Below, piece by piece: positions 1 through 7,670 of a stretch of DNA of 25,420 nt. The notes under the pieces are model-generated. The model had not been told where the DNA came from. It ran no database searches and saw only the letters and a list, made by a program, of their open reading frames with translations. Positions within the stretch are counted from its first letter, which is position 1. Each line of letters begins with the position of its first letter. Origin of the DNA: Clostridiales bacterium. GTDB taxonomy: Bacteria > Bacillota > Clostridia > Lachnospirales > Anaerotignaceae. Location of the stretch: positions 1 through 25,420 of the forward strand of contig JAGZLR010000030.1 of NCBI GenBank assembly GCA_018364635.1, read 5' to 3'. The translations under genes were made by a program, and so were the position numbers.

Positions 1-592
1 CCATTTGGCGGCCTTCAGGGCTGAAAAAGGGCGCAGGGGAGCAAATACCATACTGTGCCCATTCCACAGCAAGAGCTTTTGTCAGCTGCATCACACCGCC
101 TTTAGCTGAGACATAGGAGACAATGTTCTGCGCCGCCACAACTCTGCTGTTGACAGAAGCCACATTGATGATCTTTCCGCGAATTCCTTTTTTTACCATA
201 TGATTCCCCACTGCCTGACAGGCTAAAAATACAGCTTTCAGCTGTACATTCTGTACTTGATCCCAATCCTCAACTGTATACTCCAACGCTGGCTTTCGAA
301 TATTGATTCCAGCGCTGTTAAGCAAAATATCAATGTGACCAAAGGCTTCTTCCGCTTTGTTTACCAGTTCCTCTACGCCTTCCTTTGTCGTCACATTTGC
401 CGCAATTCCAATGACTCTGTTGCCTGTCTTTTGAGACAGTTCTTCTGCCGCTGTATCCAGTGCATTCTGATCACGGCTGGAAAGAATTACCTGTGCCCCC
501 GCTAAGGCTAATCCTTCTGCCATCCCTTTTCCCAAACCTCGGCTGCCGCCGATAACAATAGCATTTTTACCTTTCAGCGAAAATAACTCCAT
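1..592 (-). CDS. SDR-family oxidoreductase (KduD / gluconate 5-dehydrogenase-like), 3' end outside window
   Basis: A classical short-chain dehydrogenase that runs off the left edge, with 197 codons visible. In order: the NAD(P) glycine motif GGSRGLG at residues 15-21, NSAG at 92-95 (usual NNAG), the catalytic Ser146, and the YxxxK pair Tyr160/Lys164. The ATG at 592 follows GGAG by about nine bases. It is the third gene after kdgK and eda, 48 bases downstream of eda. This placement suggests it makes 2-keto-3-deoxygluconate (KduD type, acting on 2,5-diketo-3-deoxygluconate) or acts on 5-ketogluconate; the exact substrate is inferred from context. One oddity: after WAQYGI (residue about 183) the family normally continues with a VNAIxPG-like stretch, but here it reads CSPAPFFSPEG, so the last 14 or so visible residues fit poorly. 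Confidence 0.85.
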   Translation of the reverse strand, partial: MELFSLKGKNAIVIGGSRGLGKGMAEGLALAGAQVILSSRDQNALDTAAEELSQKTGNRVIGIAANVTTKEGVEELVNKAEEAFGHIDILLNSAGINIRKPALEYTVEDWDQVQNVQLKAVFLACQAVGNHMVKKGIRGKIINVASVNSRVVAAQNIVSYVSAKGGVMQLTKALAVEWAQYGICSPAPFFSPEGRQM

Positions 593-640
593 TGGGTTTC
601 ACTCCAATCCCTTTTTTGTCTGCTCCACATCATATTCTAT

Positions 641-1279
641 TTACTTTCTTATTTGTGTCACAATTTCACTGGCCTGCTTCGCAAGTCTTGTAATCTCCTC
701 ATATGCCCCTGCATCAATCAATTTTTCTGCAACCATCCAGCTGCCGCCACAGGCAATGACATTCGGCTGGGATAAATACTCCCCTGCATTGGCTTCACTG
801 ATGCCGCCTGTCGGCATAAATTTCATCTGACTGTAAGGACCTGCCAACGCTTTGAGCATCTTTACTCCGCCTACAACCTCTGCTGGAAACAGTTTGACCA
901 CCTGCAATCCCCGTTCCATACACGCTTCTACTTCTGTCGGTGTAGCACATCCAGGAATGACAGGCACTTCATGGTCTAAACACCAATCGATTACTTTCAT
1001 ATTTGTACCAGGACTAATGATTGCCTCTGCACCTGCATCAACTGCCTCCTTTGCCATCTCAACCGACAGCACCGTCCCTGCGCAGACACACATCTGAGGC
1101 ATATGAGTACAAATTTCGCCAATTGCCCCTGCGGCCGCCGAAGACCGAAAGGTAATCTCTGCTGCCAAAATGTCCCCCTGCGACAACGCCTGTGCCAAAG
1201 GAAAGGCGTCCTCCTCGCGGTTAATTTTAATCACCGGAACAATCCCTGTTTTCCGAAGTTTCTCATAAAATTCTGTCAT
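641..1279 (-). CDS. eda: KDPG/KHG aldolase (2-dehydro-3-deoxyphosphogluconate aldolase)
   Basis: A class I aldolase of 212 aa, the usual length for the family. It cleaves 2-keto-3-deoxy-6-phosphogluconate to pyruvate and glyceraldehyde-3-phosphate in the cytoplasm. Visible motifs are GIVPVI at the N-terminus, the active-site Glu41 in AEITFR, CAGTVLS at 66-72, ISPGTN, IPGCATPTE, the Schiff-base Lys129 in VVKLFPAE, and FMPTGGI in the phosphate-binding region. The ATG lies one base after the kdgK stop (TAA-A-ATG) with a GAGAGGG ribosome site inside the end of kdgK, so the two are translationally coupled. The neighbouring kinase makes its substrate. Family assignment is secure; preference for KDPG over KHG or KDPGal is inferred from the kdgK partner. 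Confidence 0.93.
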   Translation of the reverse strand: MTEFYEKLRKTGIVPVIKINREEDAFPLAQALSQGDILAAEITFRSSAAAGAIGEICTHMPQMCVCAGTVLSVEMAKEAVDAGAEAIISPGTNMKVIDWCLDHEVPVIPGCATPTEVEACMERGLQVVKLFPAEVVGGVKMLKALAGPYSQMKFMPTGGISEANAGEYLSQPNVIACGGSWMVAEKLIDAGAYEEITRLAKQASEIVTQIRK

Positions 1280-1280
1280 T

Positions 1281-2231
1281 TTATTCCCTCTCTTTCAAAA
1301 AAGCTTCCAGCTGTTGCCTTGTAGGCAGTCCCTCATTATCCCCCACTGACTGTACCTGGAAGGCGCCTAAGGCATTGCCCCGTTTTACTGCTTCTGGAAG
1401 GGAGAGCCCCTCATTGATACCACTGATTACTCCGGCAGCAAACCCATCGCCTGCCCCTACTGTATCTACGACAGTCACTGAAAATCCAGGCACCATAACC
1501 TGCTTAAAACCATCTTCTGCCTTTTCAGAGATAAAAGCCCCTTTTGCTCCGCACTTGACAACAACGTTAGGAATACCTAAACCATGGTAAAACGCTGCAA
1601 TCTCTTCTGGTGTATCAAAACCAGTTAAAATCTTGCCCTCGGCAATTCCAGGCAATACATAGTCCGCCTCTGCTGCCAATTCGTTAATGCATTTCACCAT
1701 CCGTTCTGTAGTGCCCCAAAGCTGTGGACGTAAATTGGGATCAAAAAATACCGGCATACCTAATTCTTTTCCGCGGCGAATCATCTTCTTTGTGGCACGA
1801 AATGTTGTTTCAGAAAGAGCCGGAAAAATGCCCGTCACATGAATCACGCCATAATTTTCCATTGGAATCCTGTCAATATCCTCTTCATTGATCGTCGACG
1901 CCGCTGAATTTTTTCGACAGTAAAAAATGTCAGGGTCTCCTTGACTGGTACAGGACTTAAACATATACCCTGTAGGACGGCTGTCACTGATGGATACAAG
2001 AGACGTATCAATGTGATTTTCTTTTAACAAATGCATCACTTTTTTCCCATACAAATCATCGCCTAACTTTGTAAGATAGGACACCGCATGCTCTAACCTG
2101 CTTAACCCTACAGCCACATTGATTTCCGCTCCAGCGACTGCCAGCTGAAACTGGTCCACATCCTCCAACCTGCCCTGCTGCCTTGCAATCAAAAGCCCCA
2201 TTGGCTCACCAGATAATATAATTTTTTTCAA
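1281..2231 (-). CDS. kdgK: PfkB-family 2-keto-3-deoxygluconate kinase
   Basis: A ribokinase/PfkB kinase of 316 aa that phosphorylates 2-keto-3-deoxygluconate to KDPG with ATP. The N-terminus has the KdgK-like GEPMGLLIA and VAGAEINVAVGLSRL; DPNLRPQLW lies in the middle, and the C-terminal PfkB signature VGAGDGFAAG carries the catalytic Asp. The chosen start is the TTG at 2231, giving MKKIILSGEPMG, because GGGGGTG sits six bases upstream. A longer reading from a TTG at 2252 would bury that ribosome site inside the gene and add seven residues not typical of the family. It is the first gene of the kdgK-eda-SDR operon and has its own promoter. A general sugar kinase is the alternative, but adjacency to eda supports KDG. 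Confidence 0.9.
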   Translation of the reverse strand: MKKIILSGEPMGLLIARQQGRLEDVDQFQLAVAGAEINVAVGLSRLEHAVSYLTKLGDDLYGKKVMHLLKENHIDTSLVSISDSRPTGYMFKSCTSQGDPDIFYCRKNSAASTINEEDIDRIPMENYGVIHVTGIFPALSETTFRATKKMIRRGKELGMPVFFDPNLRPQLWGTTERMVKCINELAAEADYVLPGIAEGKILTGFDTPEEIAAFYHGLGIPNVVVKCGAKGAFISEKAEDGFKQVMVPGFSVTVVDTVGAGDGFAAGVISGINEGLSLPEAVKRGNALGAFQVQSVGDNEGLPTRQQLEAFLKERE

Positions 2232-2264
2232 AACCAACACCCCCGCAATCAAATATTTAATTCC

Positions 2265-2293
2265 ATCATACCGTTTGTTTTTTTATCTGTCAA
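2265..2293 (-). promoter_or_regulatory. Promoter of kdgK-eda-SDR operon
   Basis: On the minus strand, -35 TTGACA (2288-2293) and -10 TATGAT (2265-2270) are separated by 17 bases. The predicted start site is about 25 bases before the kdgK start. I saw no convincing operator palindrome between promoter and gene. Confidence 0.75.
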
Positions 2294-2310
2294 TTCTTCC
2301 ATACAATAAA

Positions 2311-2346
2311 AAAAACCGCCTGAACCAATGTTTCATAGCGGTTTTT
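2311..2346 (-). terminator. Rho-independent terminator after glcK
   Basis: AAAAACCGC (2311-2319) pairs with GCGGTTTTT (2338-2346), and an inner TGAA/TTCA can extend the stem. On the minus strand it ends in a T-run, five bases past the glcK stop. It ends the MBOAT-SGNH-glcK transcript before the kdgK promoter. Confidence 0.8.
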
Positions 2347-2351
2347 TTCTT

Positions 2352-3284
2352 CTAGGAAAGCCACAGACCAGCTGCGCCGAAAATTCCAGCGTCATTGCCC
2401 AAACGTGCCAAAAAAAGAGGCGTCTTTTTTGTCTGTTGAAACGCAAAAAAGCGATAATGCTTTTCGATGGATTTCAGGACAATATCCCCTCCTTCTGAGA
2501 TACCGCCCCCAATGACATATGCATCAGGATCTAAAATACAACTGATATGACTTAATCCCAAACCAAGCCACTTGCCCATATCCTCCAGCACTGTCAGACA
2601 AAGCGCATCCCCTTCTTTTGCACCGTCCACAATATCTTTCCCTGTAAAGCTGCTTTTTTCTAATAACCAAGGAGAGTCCATTCCCTCCGCAAGAAACCTA
2701 TGGGCCGTATGACACAGCCCTGTAGCCGAAGCATATTGTTCTAGACAGCCATATCTGCCGCAGTTGCAAGCAATTGTCTCCTTTGGATTGACTGTAATAT
2801 GCCCCAGTTCTCCAGCAATGCCATGAGTTCCAGAAAATATCTTTCCATGAAAAATCACTCCAGCGCCCACCCCAGTGCCAATGGTCACCATCACCAAGTT
2901 TTGAAACCCTTGGCCGCTTCCTTTCCACGCTTCTCCCAAAGCAGCCACATTGGCGTCGTTTCCCGTTTTTACCGGAATGCCTGTTAGGCCCTCCAACTGT
3001 TTTGACACATCCATGACGCCCCACCCAATGTTGACACATCGCTGAACCAGTCCAACATGATCCACAGGTCCAGGCACACCGACACCAATGCCTTTCACTT
3101 CTTTTGGGGATATCTTTTTTTCTGTCAGTTTTTCTAAAATAGACGCTGCCACCTCAGGCAAAACATAAGCGCCGTCATCTGTTTTGTCTGTAGGAATACT
3201 CCACTTATCATAAAGCGTTCCATCCTCGTCCATAACCCCAAACTTGATGGATGTTCCCCCAATGTCCACTCCTACTAGATACAT
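2352..3284 (-). CDS. glcK: ROK-family glucokinase
   Basis: A ROK kinase of 310 aa that phosphorylates glucose (or a related hexose) with ATP in the cytoplasm. The ATP-binding motif VDIGGTSIKFGV is at 6-17, the catalytic Asp110 is in TGNDANVAALGEAW, IGTGVGAGVI is at 135-144, and Glu159/His162 are in GELGH. The ROK zinc motif CNCGRYGCLE has Cys173, Cys175 and Cys180. There is no N-terminal winged helix, so this is a kinase and not a NagC/XylR-type repressor. The ATG follows GGAGAG with good spacing, 20 bases after the SGNH gene, and a terminator follows. It is the last gene of an operon with two extracytoplasmic acylation proteins, an unusual place for a glucokinase. N-acetylmannosamine or fructose kinase activity cannot be ruled out from sequence alone. 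Confidence 0.9.
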   Translation of the reverse strand: MYLVGVDIGGTSIKFGVMDEDGTLYDKWSIPTDKTDDGAYVLPEVAASILEKLTEKKISPKEVKGIGVGVPGPVDHVGLVQRCVNIGWGVMDVSKQLEGLTGIPVKTGNDANVAALGEAWKGSGQGFQNLVMVTIGTGVGAGVIFHGKIFSGTHGIAGELGHITVNPKETIACNCGRYGCLEQYASATGLCHTAHRFLAEGMDSPWLLEKSSFTGKDIVDGAKEGDALCLTVLEDMGKWLGLGLSHISCILDPDAYVIGGGISEGGDIVLKSIEKHYRFFAFQQTKKTPLFLARLGNDAGIFGAAGLWLS

Positions 3285-3304
3285 TTATGTTCTCTCCAGT
3301 TCTT

Positions 3305-4207
3305 TTATTTCACAATACCATGACTTTTCAGATAATCCACCCATTTGTTGTAGTAGACCGCTTTAATATGAACGCCGTCAGAAGTATACTCTGGATTTAA
3401 GTGCTCTTGCTCTGTCTGATATACTTCATTGATATTTAAATAAAATACGTTTTTATTATCTGCAATTTTTCTCAGCTCTGTATTTCTCTCATTGACAATC
3501 CAATTGCTGAAAACAGGATTTTCATTCATTTTCTTTTCTGACACATAGATAATCCCCTGAATATAGATTGTTGCATTTGGCTGTAACACCTGAAGTTCAT
3601 CCACAACTTCTTTATATTTCTTTGCAAACTTTTCTGCCGTACCTGTTCCAATTTCATTGATTCCCAGCATAAGATATATTTTCTTGAAGTCTTTTGACTT
3701 CAACGCTTCTTTCAGAGTAATCTTTTTTCCATCTACTTCTACCCATGGGTCATCCATCACATCATAGACATTGAGCCCTAAACTTGCATAGAAGGTTGCT
3801 CCATCCAGCCCTGAATATTCCCCTAATCCCACAGTGCGGCTATCTCCAATAAACAGCGCATCATTAAAATAGCTATCTTCTACCTGCTGAAAAGAATAGG
3901 TCTTTTCCTTTGGCGGCTGCGGTGTTGCTACAGGTTTTGTCTGCGCCTGCGCTGTAAAAATAGGCTCCAGTTCTTTTGGCGGTTCTTCTTTTTCAATTTC
4001 ACTTACGGTCTCCACAGACTGCGCCATCTGCCACGGAAATTTTCCATCTCCAGCTGCTTCCAGCGCGGCTGTAACCATTGGTTCCCCCTTGGTTGTCTCC
4101 AGGTTTTCCTTATAAAAATTATTCTTCCCAGCCCATACAACCAGCGTCAACGCCATACTTGTCCCCACAACAGTCAAACACAACGGACATTTTTTCCAAA
4201 AACCCAT
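3305..4207 (-). CDS. Membrane-anchored SGNH/GDSL hydrolase, MBOAT partner
   Basis: A 300-aa protein with one N-terminal membrane segment (about residues 8-26), then a Glu/Pro/Thr/Lys-rich linker to about residue 105, then an SGNH esterase-like domain. Block I is FIGDSRTVGLG with nucleophile Ser123. LMLGINEIGTG supplies the block III Gly/Asn, and DGVHIK near the C-terminus gives Asp277 and His280. The fold should sit outside the membrane. I chose the ATG at 4207 because AGGAGG (4217-4222, overlapping the MBOAT stop) lies nine bases upstream; the GTG at 4216 is only one base from that site. It lies directly downstream of the MBOAT gene, like other MBOAT/SGNH pairs that O-acylate cell-surface polymers, so it may transfer or remove acyl groups. 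The acceptor is unknown. Confidence 0.87.
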   Translation of the reverse strand: MGFWKKCPLCLTVVGTSMALTLVVWAGKNNFYKENLETTKGEPMVTAALEAAGDGKFPWQMAQSVETVSEIEKEEPPKELEPIFTAQAQTKPVATPQPPKEKTYSFQQVEDSYFNDALFIGDSRTVGLGEYSGLDGATFYASLGLNVYDVMDDPWVEVDGKKITLKEALKSKDFKKIYLMLGINEIGTGTAEKFAKKYKEVVDELQVLQPNATIYIQGIIYVSEKKMNENPVFSNWIVNERNTELRKIADNKNVFYLNINEVYQTEQEHLNPEYTSDGVHIKAVYYNKWVDYLKSHGIVK

Positions 4208-4221
4208 CTCTTCCACTCCTC

Positions 4222-5625
4222 CTAAAATCTAAAATACATAAAGGGATTGTTGATCCCAATAGACAGTTTATATGCAGAATACCAAAAAATAAGAAGGAAT
4301 AAAGCAGTTCCTATTTTGGTTTTCTCACAAAAATGAAATATCTTTTCTGACAACGGCAGACAGAAAAGAATACCAATACTACATAATCCGCCATACTTTT
4401 TCCACGTCAAGAAAATATCGGCAGGATTCACATTCCCCTCCTGAATTGCCGGCAGAAACGGAAATAGTCTTGTAAGATAAATTCCCAGCTCTCTAAAATC
4501 AGTGATGGCGAACACAACCCATGTCACAGGGATAAAAAATAAAAGATAGATATGTCCAATGGCAGGAAACCTGTCCAAATATTTTTTCAGCCATAACTTC
4601 TCTAAAGCTAAAAATACAAATAACAGCCCGCCCCAAAGAACAAAATTCCATGCAGCCCCATGCCATAGCCCTGTCAAAGTCCATACAATCAAAAGATTTC
4701 GGATGGTCTTTTTTGTCCCATGCCAACTGCCGCCCAAAGGAATATAGACGTATTCCCGAAACCAGCGTCCCAACGTAATATGCCATCGATGCCAAAATTC
4801 CGTCACTGATTTGGAGATATAGGGGTGATTGAAGTTGATTGGCAGAGTAAATCCTAACATTTCACCTAAACCAATCGCCATCAAGGAATAGCCGTTAAAA
4901 TCAAAGTACAGCTGCATACTGTATCCCACAGCCCCTAACCAAGCTAAAGGTGTGGAAATACTCTCAAAGCCAATGGTCTCCAAATCTTTCCACAAAAGAC
5001 TCAACTGGTTTGCCAACAAAACTTTCATCCCTAGTCCCCAAATAAAATATTTTAAGCCGCATTCTATCCGCTCAGGGGATATCTTTCTGCGTCTCAAATC
5101 TTTTGAGACTTCCGAATAGGAAACAATGGGCCCTGCAATCAGCTGAGGAAACATACAAATATAGGTTCCCAAACGGATCAAAGACTTTTCAGCCTTAATT
5201 TTTCCCAAATAAACGTCCGCCACATAAGATACAATCTGAAAGGTATAGAAGCTAATTCCCAGCGGCAGTGTACATCCCACTTCCTGCAGATTCCCTAAAC
5301 CCAAATATGTAAAAAGATAGTTGAGATTTCCAATAAAAAAATTGATATATTTAAAGAAAAAAAGCATTCCAAAATCATAAACCAAGGCGAAAAAAAACAA
5401 AACTTGACGCGCTCGTATTGTCCGTCGGCGCATCTGCAAGGAAAAAAAGTAATTGACCAAAATAGACGCTATCATCAAAAAAACATATACTGTTTCCCCA
5501 TAGGCATAAAACCATAGGCTTCCAGCCAACAATACAGCATTCTTCCATCTAGAAGGCGCTAAATAATAGATCAGTAAAAAAATAGGTAAAAACCAAAATA
5601 TAAAAGCCATACTGCTGAAAACCAA
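4222..5625 (-). CDS. MBOAT O-acyltransferase (AlgI/DltB/PatA-like)
   Basis: A polytopic membrane protein of 467 aa with about ten or more hydrophobic segments. MBOAT signatures are visible: FWHRWHITLGRWFREYVYIPLGG near 275-297, with WTLTGLWHGAAWNF carrying the conserved catalytic-type His near 322. The C-terminus (NPFMYFRF) is also family-like. Such proteins pass acyl groups across the membrane to a surface or secreted polymer. The start is a TTG at 5625; it gives MVFSS, the canonical start of AlgI-type proteins, and AGGAGGCG precedes it by about eight bases. The SGNH gene follows after five bases. Alginate is unlikely in this host, so teichoic acid, peptidoglycan or exopolysaccharide acylation is more plausible. 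No dltA/dltC genes are nearby. Confidence 0.93.
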   Translation of the reverse strand: MVFSSMAFIFWFLPIFLLIYYLAPSRWKNAVLLAGSLWFYAYGETVYVFLMIASILVNYFFSLQMRRRTIRARQVLFFFALVYDFGMLFFFKYINFFIGNLNYLFTYLGLGNLQEVGCTLPLGISFYTFQIVSYVADVYLGKIKAEKSLIRLGTYICMFPQLIAGPIVSYSEVSKDLRRRKISPERIECGLKYFIWGLGMKVLLANQLSLLWKDLETIGFESISTPLAWLGAVGYSMQLYFDFNGYSLMAIGLGEMLGFTLPINFNHPYISKSVTEFWHRWHITLGRWFREYVYIPLGGSWHGTKKTIRNLLIVWTLTGLWHGAAWNFVLWGGLLFVFLALEKLWLKKYLDRFPAIGHIYLLFFIPVTWVVFAITDFRELGIYLTRLFPFLPAIQEGNVNPADIFLTWKKYGGLCSIGILFCLPLSEKIFHFCEKTKIGTALFLLIFWYSAYKLSIGINNPFMYFRF

Positions 5626-5711
5626 AATTTAAACGCCTCCTTTTTCTCTTTTTTTGCACACACAAAATGCCGGATGTGGAATGCAGTATTGATCTCATTC
5701 TCATCCAGCAT
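5571..5711 (-). CDS. Possible 46-aa upstream ORF overlapping the MBOAT start
   Basis: An ATG at 5711 follows AGGAGAGA (5713-5720), the first good ribosome site after the predicted transcription start. The frame gives 46 codons and runs 55 bases into the MBOAT gene in another frame. The peptide starts MLDENEINTAFHIRH, has a Lys-rich middle, and ends in an aromatic hydrophobic tail (FWFSAVWLLYFGFYLFFY); that tail is encoded by the MBOAT gene's own hydrophobic start, so it may be a by-product. It could be a translational-coupling leader or nothing at all. I recognise no family. Confidence 0.2.
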   Translation of the reverse strand: MLDENEINTAFHIRHFVCAKKEKKEAFKFWFSAVWLLYFGFYLFFY

Positions 5712-5736
5712 TTCTCTCCTATAAACTCCTAAAATT

Positions 5737-5766
5737 ATTATATAATACATATTTTTCACTTGTCAA
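5737..5766 (-). promoter_or_regulatory. Promoter of MBOAT-SGNH-glcK operon
   Basis: Perfect -35 TTGACA (5761-5766) and perfect -10 TATAAT (5737-5742) with an 18-base spacer on the minus strand. This leaves a leader of roughly 105 bases before the MBOAT TTG start. Confidence 0.75.
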
Positions 5767-6114
5767 TTCAATCTAGAATGCAATTTCTTTCAAATTTCTA
5801 ACAAAAAATGCTATAAAAGGGCAGAAGCTTTTGTCATAAATCATTCTCACTATTCATTGAACAGTAATCATCCCCTTCATCTTCAAAAAAACGACGCTTC
5901 TTAGACTATTGATCATACCTTTTAAATACTCTCCATTTTTTTCCATTCGTATGACATTATTTAGATAAATAAAAACAGAAAAAAGTTTACCTTTTACATC
6001 AAATCACATAAAAAATTTTCTCTATATCAAAAAATCATACAGGAAGCACATACCATATCCAAAGCAGTCATATCTGCCCACACCTAATTCCATGCATTTC
6101 TATCTGGAACAAGC
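5767..6114. other. AT-rich intergenic stretch with no recognisable gene
   Basis: About 350 bases between the MBOAT promoter and the transporter terminator. There is no ORF with a ribosome site on either strand, no clear hairpin with a T-run and no repeat pair. It is very AT-rich and could be decayed coding sequence or upstream regulatory DNA. I can assign nothing here. Confidence 0.5.
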
Positions 6115-6150
6115 AAAAAAGCGGCACATAGAATTTTATCTATGTGTCGC
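6115..6150 (-). terminator. Terminator after the NSS transporter
   Basis: GCGGCACATAG (6121-6131) pairs with CTATGTGTCGC (6140-6150) around an eight-base loop. On the minus strand the stem has one A/C mismatch and is followed by six T (6115-6120). It lies 11 bases past the transporter stop. Confidence 0.75.
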
Positions 6151-6161
6151 TTCTCTCGTTT

Positions 6162-7502
6162 TTATAATTTAATAAACAATGAACTGAAAAGGATCAATAA
6201 AATTAAAATAGGCGCGATATATTTAATGGTCACTGTGTAAATCTTTTCTGACTTAAATGGACCGGAAAGTTTTACTTCGTCCACAATGGTTTTTGGTTTA
6301 ATAATGAACCCAACAAATACACAGGTAAGAAATGCCACAATCGGCATAAGAACACTATTGCTGATAAAGTCAAAGAAGTCAAGAATCGAGTATCCCAGAG
6401 GCGTAATATCGCTCCAAACGCCAAATCCTAATGAGGAAGCAGCGCCTAAAATAAGAGAAACGCCTAATACAAGGAGTGACGCTTTGATACGAGTCATCTT
6501 TGTTTTTTCCATCACAATAGATACAACCGTCTCCATCAAAGAAATCGCTGAGGTAAGTGCTGCAAACAATACCAAAACAAAAAAGATTGTTCCAATCAAG
6601 CCACCAAAAGCCATGCTCTCAAATACTTTTGGCAAAGTAATGAACATCAGGCTAGGACCAGAGCTTAATACAGATGGATCGCCGCCGGAGAATACAAATA
6701 CTGCTGGAATAATAATCAAACCGGAAAGAAAAGCGATTGCTGTATCGAAAATTTCGATATGACGCACTGCAGATTCCACATCATCTTTTTTGCTGACATA
6801 AGATCCATACGTAATCATAATACCCATAGCCAGCGACATAGAATAAAACAGCTGCCCCATAGCCGCTAAAACAGTCTGGAAAGAAAATCTGCTAAAATCA
6901 GGAATCAAATAATAAGCAAGACCCTGACCAGAACCTTCTCTTGTGATACAGTATACAGCAATAATCACTGTCAGAATAACTAAAATAGGCATCAAAAAGG
7001 TACTTACTTTTTCTACACCTTTTTCTACGCCCATCATAACCGTAAAGGCACTGAGCAGAATAAAAATAATTAACCAGATCAGAGGTTCATTGACTTGTCC
7101 AATGAAATTGGAAAAATACCCGTCTGCACAGGAAGCAGCGCCTTGACCTGTAAGGAAAACCACCAAGTACTTTAATACCCATCCACCAATAACACAATAA
7201 TATGGGAAAATAATGATCGGCACAATGGATGCCAGATAACCGATGTACGCATGTTTCTTTGCCAAATCACGAAATGCTCCCAATGCGCTTTTACCAGTTT
7301 TTCGTCCAATGGCAATCTCTGTAATCATCAGCGCGAAACCAAAGGTAACAGCGAGAATTAAATAAATAATTAAGAAAATACCTCCACCATATTTTGCTGC
7401 AAGATAAGGAAAGCGCCATATATTTCCCAATCCAACTGCAGAACCAGCGGCCGCAAGAATAAAACCGATCTTGCTTGAAAAATTGCTGTTTTCTTGTTTC
7501 AT
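6162..7502 (-). CDS. Sodium-dependent NSS (SNF) family transporter
   Basis: A 446-aa member of the neurotransmitter:sodium symporter family (LeuT/TnaT/MhsT type) with about eleven membrane helices. The N-terminal helix carries the broken-helix motif AAAGSAVGLGNIWRFPY, followed by KYGGG, the region that binds sodium and substrate. Later segments such as PYYCVIGGWVLKYLVV and FFVLVLFAALTSAISLMETVVS fit TM3 and TM8. The start is the ATG at 7502, which has AGGGGAGG five bases before it; an upstream in-frame ATG at 7532 lacks a ribosome site and would add ten residues. Bacterial members usually import amino acids with sodium; the substrate cannot be read from sequence. It is a single gene with its own promoter and terminator. 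Confidence 0.93.
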   Translation of the reverse strand: MKQENSNFSSKIGFILAAAGSAVGLGNIWRFPYLAAKYGGGIFLIIYLILAVTFGFALMITEIAIGRKTGKSALGAFRDLAKKHAYIGYLASIVPIIIFPYYCVIGGWVLKYLVVFLTGQGAASCADGYFSNFIGQVNEPLIWLIIFILLSAFTVMMGVEKGVEKVSTFLMPILVILTVIIAVYCITREGSGQGLAYYLIPDFSRFSFQTVLAAMGQLFYSMSLAMGIMITYGSYVSKKDDVESAVRHIEIFDTAIAFLSGLIIIPAVFVFSGGDPSVLSSGPSLMFITLPKVFESMAFGGLIGTIFFVLVLFAALTSAISLMETVVSIVMEKTKMTRIKASLLVLGVSLILGAASSLGFGVWSDITPLGYSILDFFDFISNSVLMPIVAFLTCVFVGFIIKPKTIVDEVKLSGPFKSEKIYTVTIKYIAPILILLILFSSLFIKL

Positions 7503-7535
7503 AATACCCTCCCCTAAATGTAAATAGTCCATTTT

Positions 7536-7544
7536 ATTATATCA
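7536..7544 (-). promoter_or_regulatory. Extended -10 promoter of the NSS transporter
   Basis: On the minus strand TGATATAAT forms an extended -10 element (TGn plus perfect TATAAT). A -35 is not convincing at 16-18 bases upstream; TTGTTT is about 20 bases away. The element lies about 34 bases before the ATG at 7502. Confidence 0.5.
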
Positions 7545-7630
7545 TACTTAGTGTACGAATAAAACAAGTTCCATCACAGTGTTTTTTACTAAAAATTTTC
7601 TTATTTTTTACAAAATCAGTATAAATATAT

Positions 7631-7655
7631 AAAAAAACCCCTGAAAAATTCAGGG
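7631..7655 (-). terminator. Terminator after rubrerythrin
   Basis: CCCTGAA (7639-7645) and TTCAGGG (7649-7655) form a hairpin with an AAA loop. The minus-strand transcript then has seven U (7631-7637). It starts 15 bases past the rubrerythrin stop. Confidence 0.85.
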
Positions 7656-7670
7656 ATTTTGTCTATCCTA

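Noticed and set aside
257..505. 82-codon plus-strand frame inside the SDR gene
   Set aside because: Antisense shadow of a coding region whose catalytic motifs are all present.
2698..3039. 113-codon frame inside glcK, rich in Cys and Trp
   Set aside because: It is the out-of-frame reading of the ROK kinase, whose own motifs are intact through the region.
6286..6762. 158-codon open frame antisense to the NSS transporter
   Set aside because: No ribosome site, no recognisable domain, and it mirrors the opposite strand of a clear membrane-protein gene.
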